Assembly: GCA_022495995.1 (NCBI GenBank)
Contig: JAFEMH010001297.1
Coordinates: forward strand, 1-64,000
Reading direction: 5' to 3'
Source: Adenophora triphylla var. japonica
Taxonomy: Eukaryota > Streptophyta > Magnoliopsida > Asterales > Campanulaceae
Length of the DNA stretch: 64,000 bases
Position numbers and translations under genes: made by a program. Under the pieces are notes generated by a model, which searched no databases, was not told where the DNA came from, and saw nothing but the letters and a program-made list of their open reading frames with translations. This document shows, one piece after another, positions 11,230 through 22,361 of this stretch (position 1 is the stretch's first letter; each line of letters begins with the position of its first letter).

Positions 11230-12205
11230 TGAAATTGTCTATGGCTTAGAGATGTGAGACAAAACTCACAAAGTGTTGTCAATAGTATAGATAATACTAA
11301 TAACAACACAATTGACACCAATTCGAAAAAAAAACAACAAATCAATAGTAATAAATATAATTGCAGCGGAAGAATAATAACAATACACAAGAATATAATT
11401 TTTATCAAGTTATATAATTATATAACTTGATGAGTGCCAGGAGGGCAAGACCTTTCAATTAATAATATGAATTCAATACAAGGTCGAAGAAGTTCCTTAA
11501 TGATAAACGATCCCTGATATAAGGAACAACATATAAAAGAATTCTCTCTGAAAATAAACACTCAAAACCTCACGAAAATATAAAAATCTATATGAAAATT
11601 TCGGTGTCGAGATGAGAGTGTTGCCGGACCGAATGGCAGCAACCGAATGGCAACACTGAGAGCGGAATTCTTTTCTTGTGCGGATTTGCGTTTTACGAAT
11701 TGGGTGATCTTCAATGAAGATCCACTGCACTATTTATAGGCCACAAAGTCTTGGAGCCTACTCAAATGATCAGCTAACAGTTTGAATTAGTTTCCTCCTT
11801 TTTAGCTCCATTTTCCTTTTTTGTAGAAGACTTGGTCTTCTTAGGCTTCTCCACCTTGTACTCCAAGCAGTAGCGGACCTTGTACCTCTATCTTCAGGCT
11901 CCCCTGAACAGCTAAACAATATCTCTTTTACTTGGTCACTAATTAAACATATAAACAACATGTTTATATGTAATTTTCTCTTCAATTTCAAAGTTCACGC
12001 CTGGGCATCTTCTGCTGACCTTTTCAACCTCATCTAAAGCAGACTAACTACTGTTATATATTCATTAATTACCATGTTTTTATTTGTGAAAAATACAGTA
12101 ACTATTTCAGTGTTGCCAAATCCAAATGGCAACACTTGTGGCAACACCAAGTGGCGACATTTGGTATGTGACACAAGGGACAATACACGTTTTCTAACAC
12201 TAACA
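11230..12205 (-). repeat. 3' LTR of element E
   Basis: Matches 16134-17106 closely. Most differences cluster in a short region rich in gtgttgcc/ggcaacac (11605-11660). Minus-strand TATA box ctataaatag at about 11730-11738. Confidence 0.92.
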
Positions 12206-12217
12206 ATCTCCCCCTTA
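12206..12217 (-). other. Polypurine tract of element E
   Basis: Minus strand TAAGGGGGAGAT directly before the 3' LTR, the usual Copia form. Confidence 0.88.
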
Positions 12218-13866
12218 GTTACGTATTTCTTCACAAAATACAACGTGATGTACCTGCATACATAGTTAGTCATGCTTATAACATATATCTCCCGTTTACA
12301 TAGATCTTCCCCTTAATAATAAACTTCCCTTTAATGTAAGATTTTATTCAAAAATAAAATCAATGTTGTAACATTTTCCCAACATCTAACATTAATAGGA
12401 TCACCCTTACAATCTCCCCCTTAACAATAAACTTCCATTTAATGTAAGATTTTATTCAAAAATAAAATCAATGTTGTAACATTTTTCCAACATCTAACAT
12501 TAATAGGATCACTATCTCAATCTCCCATTCAACACATATATTCCAGCCATATTCATAAATTATCACTTGGCATTGCCGGGAATATATGATGCTTAATACG
12601 AATCACTATCATCAACATCACTAGTGACCGCTCTCCCCCTTTTTGTGAAGAAAGTAGTATACTGAATGATTCGATGAGCTGGAGTGAGCTATTGACAGAG
12701 AGCTCGCATAGAGAGCAATTGAAACAGGAATAGGAGGAGAATTAACACAACCAAGCCAAGGACCGGTGTTTGCGGAAAGTGTTGTTAGGAGTGATGTCTC
12801 CACAATAGGAATGGCGACATTTGAGACAACACTTGAGGGGGTTATAGGAGAAACTTCCATGGGAGACGAATTTGAGAGGATTTTGATGAGCTAACCAATG
12901 CGAATTATAGGAAGGAGACGAAGTAAACAGAGGGATTAAAGAGAGAGAGAGAGACGGTGAGGAAAAGGGTTTTAGGAGGGTGAGAAATTTAAGGACGAAA
13001 TTATCCCTTATCTCAACAAACTCCAACACTGTTATCCGGCCATTTTTTAATTTTTTTTTTTTTTTAAATTTTTTTTTAATTTTTAAATAATATAATAACT
13101 AAACATAATTTAAGCAATATCCATAAAATTGTGTTTTTCAAAATTCAAAGAGATGAATTTTAAAAAATAGATATTACAAAATTACACTTAGATTGACAAA
13201 AATAAAATTTTTTGCTAGAAACCTTTTAAATTTCACAAACTCTAAATATAAGCAAATAGACTTTTGGAAATTTAAAATTTAATTAACAAAAACAAAAACA
13301 AGAAAATAAAAAATTAATGTAGCATCTACTAATGTGTTACTAGCAATGTTGCGTGACACACAAGGCAACATTTTTAAATAAAATCCCCTTGATATTTTTT
13401 AACATATATAACTATACTTTCTTAGGCAATTTTTAAGCACACTTTACACTTTATTTATTTACAAGGAAGCATCGTAGTAGCGAGCTCCGTGCCCCGAGTT
13501 TTTTATTAAAGTGTAAAGCTACAATTAGTAAGTTTTATACCTTTCAAGTAGGGTGCTTGTAGTAGCTTTGAGCTCCATGTCCCTAATACTTAGTATAAAA
13601 CACTACATTATATTCCCTTTGGGAATTTTCACAAGCTTTGCCCTTTTTTTTTTTTAAAATATCAACAACAATATGAGTGACTTTGTCACTTTTTAGCACA
13701 AAGGGGTATTTTATAAAAAAAATGTTAACCTTAAGAATGTACACATACTAGAACAAAAAGGTCAGTAAATGCCCCCCATTTGGGATTAAACTAATTTTTT
13801 TTTTAAATAATAAAAGAAACAAAAATTAATAAAGCATAATATACAACAAAATAATTCAGGAGTTTT
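12218..13866 (-). other. AT-rich 3' region of element E without recognisable gene
   Basis: Very AT-rich. A segment of about 110 bp, including a second ctccccctta tract, is duplicated in tandem at about 12305-12530, so a PPT-like tract occurs again near 12411-12422. Minus-strand open segments at 12621-13029 have no family I can name. The RT/RNase H coding part expected here is absent, presumably deleted. Confidence 0.7.
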
Positions 13867-14577
13867 TTAAACGAAACACAAACCAAGAGATGTTTTCAAA
13901 CTCGAAAATCTCTCGTGGTTAAAACCTTGAATCAAAAACTCATCTTTTAATTCAATAAAAACCACCCTTTTAGATTCAAGTTTAGATACAAAACAAAAGT
14001 GATTTACCTTAACATATTTTACCATGTCTCGGTAATTTACCGGTTCCTTGTGTCTTGTTTGTATCCCATCGTTCAAATCCCCGATCACTTGACTTATAGG
14101 ATGATTCTTTTGAATTCTCAAAGGGGGATCCCTCCTCACTGGATCATTAACTCCATTGGAGTTCTTATCATCTTCATTTTCTGCACTTGGACTGATTTCT
14201 GGTGTTGTCTCTAGTGTTGCCGTATCAATGACAACACTTGGTCCAACACCAGACTCAACATTTGAGGTAACACTTTCTCCAACAAATTCTTCAAGTTGTT
14301 CAACCCATATTATAGGAGTGTCTACAACTGAAACACCTGTAATGCTAGCCAAATCATCAAACAAAATATTTCTATACTCTTGAACGATTCTCAATCTCAA
14401 ATTATACACACGATATGCAAGACAATTTTGAGAATATCCAAGAAAAATGGCCTTGTCACTCTTAGAGTTAAATTTACCTAAATGATTTTGATCATTCAAT
14501 ATGAGACAAACACACCCAAAAACATGGAAGTAATGAACATTAGGTTTCTTCCCATTCAAAATCTCATAGGGTGTCAT
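13867..14577 (-). pseudogene. pol: E integrase C-terminal and linker region, 3' truncated pol
   Basis: Begins with MTPYEILNGKKPNVHYFHVF and GKFNSKSDKAIFLGYSQNC, the end of the Copia integrase domain, then the linker that normally precedes RT (PPLRIQKNHPISQVIGDLND). It ends in SLKTSLGLCFV where the RT should begin. A short A-run and frameshift at 14578-14600 separate it from the upstream frame. Confidence 0.85.
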
Positions 14578-14591
14578 TGTTGTACCAGATC

Positions 14592-16100
14592 TTAAAAAAA
14601 AAAAAAAACTCTATTAGAAATGTGACAAGCCGTGTTCGACGCTTCAGCCAAAAAAAAATTTGAAATACTTTTGGAAAACATCATGACACGGGTCATTTTT
14701 AGTAAGATCCTATTTTTCTTTTCGGCCACCCGATTTTGTTGGAACCTTTTAGAGGTCGAAAATTCATGGTGAATTCCCTTTTTCTCACAAAAAGTGGAAA
14801 AGGAAATATTATTAAATTCTTTTCCATGATTAGATCTTATACGAAAAATAGGTAAGCAAAATATTTTTTTGATTTTGGAATGTAAGAATTTAAACTTATC
14901 AAAAGTTTCAGATTTTTCTTTTAAAAAATAAATCCAAGTAAATCTAGAAAAATCATCCACAATGACATAAGAATACCTCTTACCTCCCAGGCTATCTACC
15001 TCAATTGGACCCATCAAGTCCATGTGCAAAAGTTGAAAACAATGTGTTGTTCCAAAGTGTTGCTCTTGGTGTTGGACAACACTATGGGTAACACGGGTTT
15101 GTTTACATTTAAGGCAATCCCCACACACAGATTTATCTTTAAAAATTAATTTGGGAATTCCTTTAATAGCATCAAACCTAAAAAGTTTCTCCAAATTTAA
15201 GTAATGGAGATGTCCCAATTTTTGATGCCACAAAAGTGTGTCATCAATCTTGGTTGAATTGCATACTTGTTGTTCACCAACAACATAGCAATTGTCACTT
15301 GATCTGGTTCCTGTCATAACACAAGTGTTAGTATGATCAAAAACCTCACAAGTATTCTTTTTAAATTTTACCTCTAAGTAGTCATCACACAACTGGCTAA
15401 TGCTAATCAAATTAGCCACCAATCCATTAACGTGCAAGACATTCTTTAAGGCAGGGAATTCGGCAACATCAAGTGTTCCTTTCCCTAGAATCTTGCTCTT
15501 TCCTCCACCTCCATAAGACACGTATCCTCCTTGAATAGGTTCATATTCTTTCAAGAATATTTTTGTTCCCGTCATATGGCGAGAACAACAACTATCAAAG
15601 TACCATGAACCTGAAATATTAGTCCTCAAAGCAGTATAAACAACATTGCATTTTACATTTGCTTTGGGTAACCAAACCTTTTTTTCAATTCTGACTTTCT
15701 GTCCTCCTGTGTTGTCTCGAGTGTTGCCCTGAGATTTTGGCGACACTTGAGGCAACACTTGTAAACTGGACTTTTTCTTTTGAAGAATAAAACAATCTGA
15801 TTTTTTGTGTCCAGTTTTGAGGCAGTATTCACACTCAAAGGTATGATTAGAAATATTACTAGAAGAACTACCTTTTTCCTTAACATGATCTTTTACAAAA
15901 CTAGTCTTAGTTTCAACATTTATCAAGGTAGAAGTAATTTTTTCTAGTGGAAGGACATTAGGAATAGACTTCAATGTCCAAACATCAATTAATTTGATAC
16001 ACGGACACAAGAGAGTCTTTACATATAAATAAAGAATAGAAAATCTATCTAGAAATGGATTAGCAAGATTCAAAGCCATGACAAAAAGAGGACCGAACAC
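14592..16100 (-). CDS. pol: E Gag C-terminal-protease-integrase polyprotein, 502 aa open frame
   Basis: Domains in order: nucleocapsid zinc knuckle CEYCLKTGHKKSDC (residues about 90-103), protease active site WYFDSCCSRHMTG (about 171-183; the usual DSG is DSC here, probably inactivating), GAG-pre-integrase HLHYLNLEKL and CGDCLKCKQ, then the integrase core with LLHMDLMGPIEV, VIVDDFSRFTWIYFL and RIRSNHGKEF (usual RSDHG is RSNHG, so one catalytic Asp is lost). It stops in a run of F codons from the A-run at 14592-14606. The normal Gag N terminus is missing, because only about 30 bases separate this frame from the PBS. Confidence 0.85.
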   Translation of the reverse strand: MFGPLFVMALNLANPFLDRFSILYLYVKTLLCPCIKLIDVWTLKSIPNVLPLEKITSTLINVETKTSFVKDHVKEKGSSSSNISNHTFECEYCLKTGHKKSDCFILQKKKSSLQVLPQVSPKSQGNTRDNTGGQKVRIEKKVWLPKANVKCNVVYTALRTNISGSWYFDSCCSRHMTGTKIFLKEYEPIQGGYVSYGGGGKSKILGKGTLDVAEFPALKNVLHVNGLVANLISISQLCDDYLEVKFKKNTCEVFDHTNTCVMTGTRSSDNCYVVGEQQVCNSTKIDDTLLWHQKLGHLHYLNLEKLFRFDAIKGIPKLIFKDKSVCGDCLKCKQTRVTHSVVQHQEQHFGTTHCFQLLHMDLMGPIEVDSLGGKRYSYVIVDDFSRFTWIYFLKEKSETFDKFKFLHSKIKKIFCLPIFRIRSNHGKEFNNISFSTFCEKKGIHHEFSTSKRFQQNRVAEKKNRILLKMTRVMMFSKSISNFFLAEASNTACHISNRVFFFF

Positions 16101-16118
16101 TTAGTATATCAAGTGCTA

Positions 16119-16131
16119 GGCTCTGATACCA
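16119..16131 (-). other. PBS of element E (initiator tRNA-Met)
   Basis: Minus strand TGGTATCAGAGCC, two bases inside the 5' LTR. This is the standard Copia primer site. Confidence 0.95.
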
Positions 16132-16133
16132 AT

Positions 16134-17106
16134 TGAAATTGTCTATGGCTTAGAGATGTGAGACAAAACTCACAAAGTGTTGTCAATAGTATAGATAATA
16201 CTAATAACAACACAATTGACACCAATTCGAAAAAAAAACAACAAATCAATAGTAATAAATATAATTGCAGCGGAAGAATAATAACAATACACAAGAATAT
16301 AATTTTTATCAAGTTATATAATTATATAACTTGATGAGTGCCAGGAGGGCAAGACCTTTCAATTAATAATATGAATTCAATACAAGGTCGAAGAAGTTCC
16401 TTAATGATAAACGATCCCTGATATAAGGAACAACATATAAAAGAATTCTCTCTGAAAATAAACACTCAAAACCTCACGAAAATATAAAAATCTATATGAA
16501 AATTTCGAGTGTCGGACTGAGTGTTGCCAGCACTGAATGGCAACACTGAATGGCAACACTTGAGAGCAGAATTCTTTTCTTGTGCAGATTTGCGTTTTCT
16601 GAATTGGGTGATCTTCAATGAAGATCCACTGCACTATTTATAGGCCACAAAGTCTTGGAGCCTACTCAAATGATCAGCTAACAGTTTGAATTAGTTTCCT
16701 CCTTTTTAGCTCCATTTTCCTTTTTTGTAGAAGACTTGGTCTTCTTAGGCTTCTCCACCTTGTACTCCAAGCAGTAGCAGCCTTGTACCTCTATCTTCAG
16801 CTCCCCCAGAATAGCTAACCAATAGCTCTTTTACTTGGTCACTAATTAAACATATAAACAACATGTTTATATGTAATTTTCTCTTCAATTTCAAAGTTCA
16901 CGCCTGGGCATCTTCTGCTGACCTTTTCAACCTCATCTAAAGCAGACTAACTACTGTTATATATTCATTAATTACCATGTTTTTATTTGTGAAAAATACA
17001 GTAACTATTTCAGTGTTGCCAAATCCAAATGGCAACACTTGTGGCAACACCAGTGGCGACACTGGTATGTGACACAAGGGACAACACACGTTTTCTAACA
17101 CTAACA
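16134..17106 (-). repeat. 5' LTR of element E
   Basis: Partner of 11230-12205. Carries several gtgttgcc/ggcaacac words (16520-16560 and 17010-17050) and a minus-strand TATA box at about 16635. Right flank catct. Confidence 0.93.
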
Positions 17107-19385
17107 CATCTCTATCTTTATGAGGATGAGGAGGGCTTCGTTGTGCCGATTCTCACATATTGGCAAGTCATCGTCTGTGAAGGCTAAACCGCTTCCCGTG
17201 CTACCGTTGGACTCAGTCTCGTCTGGGGAACGTTCGATCCATCCATTTGTATGCCTTGGCTGGGGCAAAGATCGTAGGGAGACAGTGGACCTTGGGCGTT
17301 CTTGTCGGAATTCCCGGTCACGAGACCTTTTGACTCTTGTTTCACGCTTCCAGTCATAGCGGGACAGCATGCTGACGGTTTCGGAAATTGCAGGGAGTCT
17401 GCTCTCGCTTGGAGTTTCGTCAACGGCTATTGAGTTTACCCTGTCGTTCTGGGGGAATGGATTTCCAATGGTATTGGGACCACGAGGGCGTTCCAATTTT
17501 CCCTCCTCAATGAGCCCCTGAATCACCTGCTTGAGTACGAAGCAATTGTCGGTGGTGTGGCCGGGGTAGTTATGGAAGGCGCAGTGCTTGCTCATATCCA
17601 TGTTGGGTTTGAGGGTCTTCGGTTGGAAATTCTCGAGTGGTTTGAGAAGATTTCGCTTCACCAAAGCTTCAAATACTTGACCCAAGGGCATTTCCAGGTT
17701 ATCAAAATCTTTGGGCTGTGGGAAGCGAGGGGGGTTGCTATTCTTTGGGGCCTGCCCGATCGCGGTTTACTTGAGCTCCGTTCTGAATGTAGTGCACTGT
17801 TCCTTCCTTTCCTTTGGTTGGGGGCGGGAGTTGAAGTTGCCAGTTTGTTCGATAGCGGTAAGATGAGGCAGGGTTCTTTGTTGCCTTTTGAAGACTCGAA
17901 GTCTTTTCAAACTTTGTCCGGCGTTGACCATGGCACGGAGATCCGGATAGAAATGGTGGCTGATCAAAGTCCTCAAAGATGGTTTGAGGCAGGAATGGAA
18001 GATGTCCATCTGCTCTTCTTTGGAAAGTGGATCCATTATCTCGCTTAGCTTCCAGTTCCATCTTTTGTAGAATTCGCCCACTGGTTCGTCATCCTTTTGT
18101 TCGGTGGCTTGCAGGTCATGACGGTTTGTTTCCCATTCAAGATTGGCGCGGTACTTCTCCAAGAAGATTTCACGATCGATCCCACGTGGAGCGGTTTTAC
18201 GCCTTCACATTGAGGAACCACCTTAGTCTTTGTGGATTTGAGGGAATGCCTTTGAAAATGATCCGCCATCTGTTGAGGGGTTGCCCCTTTGGCTCTCATA
18301 CCTGGGACGTAGGTGTCGATGTGGGTTTTGGGCATTCTGTTCCGTCAAACTTTTCCATTTCCGGCATCCCGAACTTTGGAGGAGAGGGACCACTTTGTTC
18401 GGATCGGTAGGCGGGAGGGAGTCCTTCCGAGAACTAGCTAGCTTGCCTTGCATGTCTTTCATTTGTTCAATCGGCCAGCCATGTGGGGATCACCATGCGA
18501 GGTGGGTTACCGTTTTCGGGGACGGACACCGAAGATGGAGGTGGATCGGGCGATGGGATCGCCATTCGGGGGTCTTGGGGAGGGAGTTGAGTGTATACCA
18601 ACCCATACCCAGGGTGTTGAAGTTGAGGGCGTGATTGCCCGGTCCGCTAAGGGTTGTGTTTGGGAACCTGGGAAACGATTCGTTAGCCCCAATTGGCAGA
18701 CTTGCAGGTGGCAAACTTGAGATGTCGGGATATCCGCTCGGGATGCCTGTCCCTGGTAAGAATGGGGACTTTTGATTGTGGTTGCGAGGCTCGTATAGAG
18801 GCAAAGGATTGAATCCTGGGGGATACCGAGATGCACTGGGATCTGGCGGAGGAGGCGCGTACGTGTGCTGTTGGTAATGAGCTTGATGTGCAGAGCGGGA
18901 ACCTGACTGATCGAGGCGGGCATGTCGGAGCCCCGCTGACTGATGCCGGAGGGGAGCTTTGAGCGAGAGCTGCTTTGCGTTGCTGGGATCTCGTAGCTTG
19001 GCGGAGGCGGGACCTGCTGATAGCTTTGAGAAACCGGGGGAGCCGGTATATCTTCGTCCTCTATGAGAACAAAGGTTCCGTCGGGTTGGGGAACTGCAAC
19101 TGTTCCTCGAAGACGCAAGGTGTCGACGATCCAGGCTTGCTGTTCCTCTTGGCGCTTCTTGATGGTTTCGAAGGCTCGCAGCACCTCCTCCATTGTCTGG
19201 AGGTTCCTTAGTGGCGGGGTTCCATTTCCCTCACTGTTATCTGTTGATCCCGTCATGGGGGAGTATCGGACGGTGCGGACCGTTGAACTGGAAGGGCTAT
19301 CGGACCCTGTGACCTCGATACTGAAAAGGCGGCTTCCAGGTATTCTCAACCACTCTCGGTTCGCTGGAGGGGTGACGGGCAAGGT
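17107..19385 (-). pseudogene. gag: C Gag polyprotein, frameshifted
   Basis: N terminus near 19382 (MPVTPPANREWLRIPGS). Then LQTMEEVLRAFETIKKRQEE, a VPQPDGTFVLIEDED segment shared with B and D, and a P/Q-rich linker (18500-18950). Capsid-type motifs follow in another frame: TYVPGMRAKGATPQQMADHF (about 18250-18320), GEFYKRWNWKLSEI and SCLKPSLRTLISHHFYPDLR (about 17930-18080). A nucleocapsid motif CAFHNYPGHTTDNC, form CX2HX4HX4C, lies near 17560-17600. Gag forms the particle around element RNA. Frameshifts near 18050-18500 break it; otherwise the order is complete. The 3' end runs into the protease across element E. Confidence 0.85.
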
Positions 19386-20582
19386 TTAGACACGGGAATG
19401 GCCTAACGGGATAGAAGGGGGAAAGCTCACGTGGCATGCGGTTTCCGTTTCTTTTATTTTTGATTTTTTTTTGTTGTTTTAATTTACTTAAAACGTGTTT
19501 TCTCAGAATCCTAGGTAGGTTGGAAAAGATTGCTCTTCTTTTTCGCAACTATGCTAGATCCTGGGTCAGTGGAGACCATCTGTGCGGCTATAAGCCCCTC
19601 GTTTTGCACCTGTATTTCGACATCCCGGGGTGGACGGCCCGGGCGAGGGTCCTATAGGGCAAGCGGTTTTCACCGGCCTAAAAGAAAAATCGAACCTAAG
19701 GACCGAGCCTGTCATGTTCGTTTTGATGCGTTAGCCATGTGAATAGTGAACCGGAGCCGGCTTGGCCCGAGTCAAGATCGGGTCAAGAGTTTGGCATGAC
19801 CTCCCTTTACCTTGCTTGTGCAAGGGATCTGTGACGTTAGGCGTTAGGTGGGTCATATCGTCATGGCCGACGTATCAAAGGCGTGATGACATGGTGTCAT
19901 GCAAGCATGGATGTATATCCGGGACGGAACATCGTCTGGGTGTAGCTTTGGAAATCAAGATCAGGTCAAGATTTTAGCATGACCTTTCATCGCTTTGCTT
20001 GCGCAAGGGATCTTGAGTTCCGAGCCTCGACTCGAAAAATGGCCGGCATGGTATATGTATCCAGGCCGTATGACACGGACCGGGTAAAACCAACCGAGTC
20101 GGGACAGAGTGTGACTCAAGACTCAAACGTGCAGGGTTGACGCTTGGCTAGGATGGGATGTTTGGAATGATCCCGTGCGCGCCCAAGAGGCCTAGGAAGA
20201 CCAAACGGACTGCAACTGAGACCACTCCGGGTTAAGGGTTGTAGTGTGCAGTGTATCCGAGGCAAAGTTGCGCATAGTGTGCGGTGTAACCGAGGCAAAG
20301 AAGCTGTGAGTAGAGTGCGGTGTAACCGAGGCAGCAGTGCGCGTAGTGTGCGGTCTCTAAAATTCTTTTTCTGAGTAAAATAGAAGTTTTTGAAGAATTT
20401 TAAATGTATGCACAGATGTATATTGATGCATTTTTTTTTTTGTATTTTTATTTTTTTTTGTAAAATAAAAAACGAAGCACGTGCACACACACACAACAGT
20501 TAAAGGAAGGGGTAAAATGAAAGTTTGACCCTCATCATCGTTTTAAAAATCTTTTGTTTTGTTTAAAAGTTTTTAAACAAAA
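19386..20582 (-). other. 5' leader of element C
   Basis: No gene. A block at about 19500-19680 is strongly conserved with the leaders of B (45270-45470) and D (25975-26180) and contains a PPT-like CGAGGGGCTT (minus strand, 19592-19601). Further towards the PBS are two copies of an imperfect hairpin repeat (cttgcttgtgcaag near 19813 and ttgcttgcgcaagg near 19994). Confidence 0.7.
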
Positions 20583-20602
20583 TGTCCCCAGCAGAGTCGC
20601 CA
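20583..20602 (-). other. PBS of element C
   Basis: Minus strand TGGCGACTCTGCTGGGGACA, two bases inside the LTR. It fits the 3' end of a plant tRNA-Arg as I recall it, with a two-base mismatch in the middle. B and D have the same site. Confidence 0.88.
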
Positions 20603-20604
20603 AC

Positions 20605-22015
20605 TGAAATTACCCGGATCCGAGAAAGGCCTCGCGGCCCCGGCATCTGGCATCTTTCGCGTCGGAGGTGTCTCGCCGTTTGTTTTCGCATTCGTAGAGT
20701 CGCCACGCCGTTTTTATTAAGCCCAAAACATTGAAAAAGGGCATCAGTTTAAAGATAATTTTAAACCGTTTTTGTGTGATGAGATTTTGAGTTCGGAGGT
20801 CAGATGACTCCCCGGGAAGAGAATATTAGAATATTAGAGCTCACCCGAGTAGCCTCGTAAAACGAGTCTTTCGGATACCCCTAATATCCTTTAAATGTTG
20901 TGTGTGTGTGTGTGTGCTTTTAAAAATGCATGCTGTATCGGATGTCTACATTGTATGCTATGTATGGAAATGTATTGAAATAGTATAGGAAGGAAGCCTT
21001 ACCAATGTTGGTTCGTGTCTGTCTTCCGCTGGGGAATGGTGTTTGAGGTCGGAGTAGCGTTCCGGTATGGATCGGGATTGCTTCGGGAGGGACCGGTTGT
21101 CTGCGGACAGAGTTTCGGCGTGAGTTGAGGTTGTAGGCTGCGTTCGGGCAGAGGTTCGGCGTGCGTGGGGATCGTCGGGATCACTCGGGCAGAGGTTCGG
21201 CGTGCGTTGTGGTGGCCGAGTCACTCGGGCGAGTTTCGGCGTGGTTTGGGATCGCCGGTTTGACTCGGAAAGAGCCGGGACACCGTGGAAAGACCAGGCA
21301 AGGCCTCGGAGTACCACGAGGGGCCTCAGAGTACCTCGAGAGTGCCTCGGGGCAGCGCGGGAGCGTCTCGGGAGCGCTCGGGGAGGCTTCGGAGCACCAC
21401 AAGGGAGCTCGGAAGGCCTCGGAAGGATCCGAAAGGGGCCGGGAGTGCCTCGAGAGGACTTAGAGGGGAGCCAGAAGGCTAAGGGAGGAAGAGAGAAGAG
21501 AGAGGTGTGTGAAAATGAGGAGGGGGAGCCCTCTATTTATAGTAAAAATTTCGGAGCAAAGAGGTCCGTACGGACCTCTTGGTTATCCGAGAATTTTGGA
21601 TTTCCTCGATTTGAGGGAATGCGCAATGATGGAGAATATTCTGGAATGATGGTGTCCCCTGAGCAATAAGGTCCGTACGGACCATCTTGCATGCAAAGAG
21701 GTCCGTACGGACCAACTCTGCAGGGGAGTAATCATTTCTTCCGGGATTTGAGGGAATATTGTGGACTTTAAGGGGATTTAGTAATCATTGAAACAAAGAG
21801 GTCCGTACGGACCTTAATTGCTTTCGATTTCTGAAAATTCCCAAAAGGTCCTTTTGTCCCTTTTTATACCAGAAAGGCTCCTCCCTTGGTTTGGTTGGGG
21901 GTTTGAGAGGGTTTTGAGAGGGTTTTGAGTGAGAGAGGTCTCTGAGACTGCGTGGATGAGTCTGCGGTGTTTCCCGTGTGTTTGAAAGGGGGTGATCCAG
22001 ATTGGGGTACTTACA
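20605..22015 (-). repeat. 5' LTR of element C
   Basis: 1411 bp, TG...CA (sense strand TGTAAGTACCCC to GGGTAATTTCA). TATA box on the minus strand at 21534-21541. A (GT)n run at 20893-20912 is shared in position with the B LTR. A second copy of the LTR start is at 63422-64000. The right end abuts the pol sequence of element A. Confidence 0.92.
21559..21813. promoter_or_regulatory. Four dyad motifs in the C LTR promoter
   Basis: GGTCCGTACGGACC occurs at 21563-21576, 21670-21683, 21700-21713 and 21800-21813. The first lies in a 22-bp perfect palindrome (21559-21580), 17 bp upstream of the minus-strand TATA box. The others lie further upstream. Three share the preceding caaagag with the antisense-gene promoters of the same element. 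Confidence 0.8.
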
Positions 22016-22361
22016 CTTACGCCGGAAGACTATGAAGTTGTAGCCAATGCTGTACTTCCTTTTACTCTGAATGAAATGATCGACCTTTCCGAGTATCCCC
22101 TGATTGCCACTTTAACTAATGATAAATTAACTAACAACTTAAAAATGGTTAATAATGATTCACTAGATAAAGATGCAGACACACTAAACGAACACTACAT
22201 TAAAGAAATCTTTAAGCAGGTTGTTGAGAAAGAGAAAAACCGAGCCCAAGCTGCCGAGGAGGTTTTGACTCGTGTGAATCTGGGAACTTTAGAAGAGCCT
22301 AAAGAGACACTGATTGGAAGTTTCTTTGACGGGCCCGAACAAGCAACTCTGACGGAACTAC
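22016..22361 (+). pseudogene. pol: A pre-RT segment of pol
   Basis: Frame begins LTPEDYEVVANAVLPFTLNE and continues through KEKNRAQAAEEVLTRVNLG to LTELL, where element D is inserted. The same frame resumes at 34640 with REFVDVFAWSYKDM, the conserved region just before the RT fingers of Ty3/Gypsy elements. The left end is set by the insertion of C; the bases upstream of 22016 belong to the C LTR. Confidence 0.85.
22357..22361. other. Target site duplication of element D, left copy
   Basis: actac, repeated at 34635-34639. Confidence 0.93.

Larger units (their letters stand above)
11230..17106 (-). mobile_element. Element E: Sirevirus-like Ty1/Copia retrotransposon, lacking RT
   Basis: LTRs at 11230-12205 and 16134-17106 (976 and 973 bp) start TG and end CA and are flanked by catct on both sides. 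PBS for initiator tRNA-Met at 16119-16131; PPT at 12206-12217. The internal region encodes Gag, protease and integrase on the minus strand and then stops: no RT or RNase H motif (no YVDD) is present in 12206-13866. Integrase and protease motifs resemble Sireviruses as I know them. E inserted into the protease of element C. Confidence 0.93.
1..22015 (-). mobile_element. Element C: Tat-lineage Ty3/Gypsy retrotransposon, cut by the left edge of the window
   Basis: Read on the minus strand the order is 5' LTR (20605-22015), PBS (20583-20602), leader, gag (17107-19385), protease (10819-11229), pre-RT (9653-9840), integrase (about 8390-9652), then two genes on the opposite strand (as1, as2), tandem arrays and a PPT at 41-50. 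Only the last 40 bases of the 3' LTR are inside the window. RT and both RNase H domains are missing, so C is defective. Copia element E interrupts the protease. The right flank cttac (22016-22020) is the expected 5-bp target duplication, but its partner lies outside the window. The host sequence on the right is the pol gene of element A. Confidence 0.9.

Noticed and set aside
12621..13029. An env-like gene after pol in Copia element E
   Set aside because: Sireviruses may have such a gene here, but the frame shows no transmembrane pattern or motif I could defend.
21161..21669. GC-rich open frames in the C LTR on both strands
   Set aside because: The stretch is LTR sequence with cctcggagyacc-like short repeats; no start context or family.
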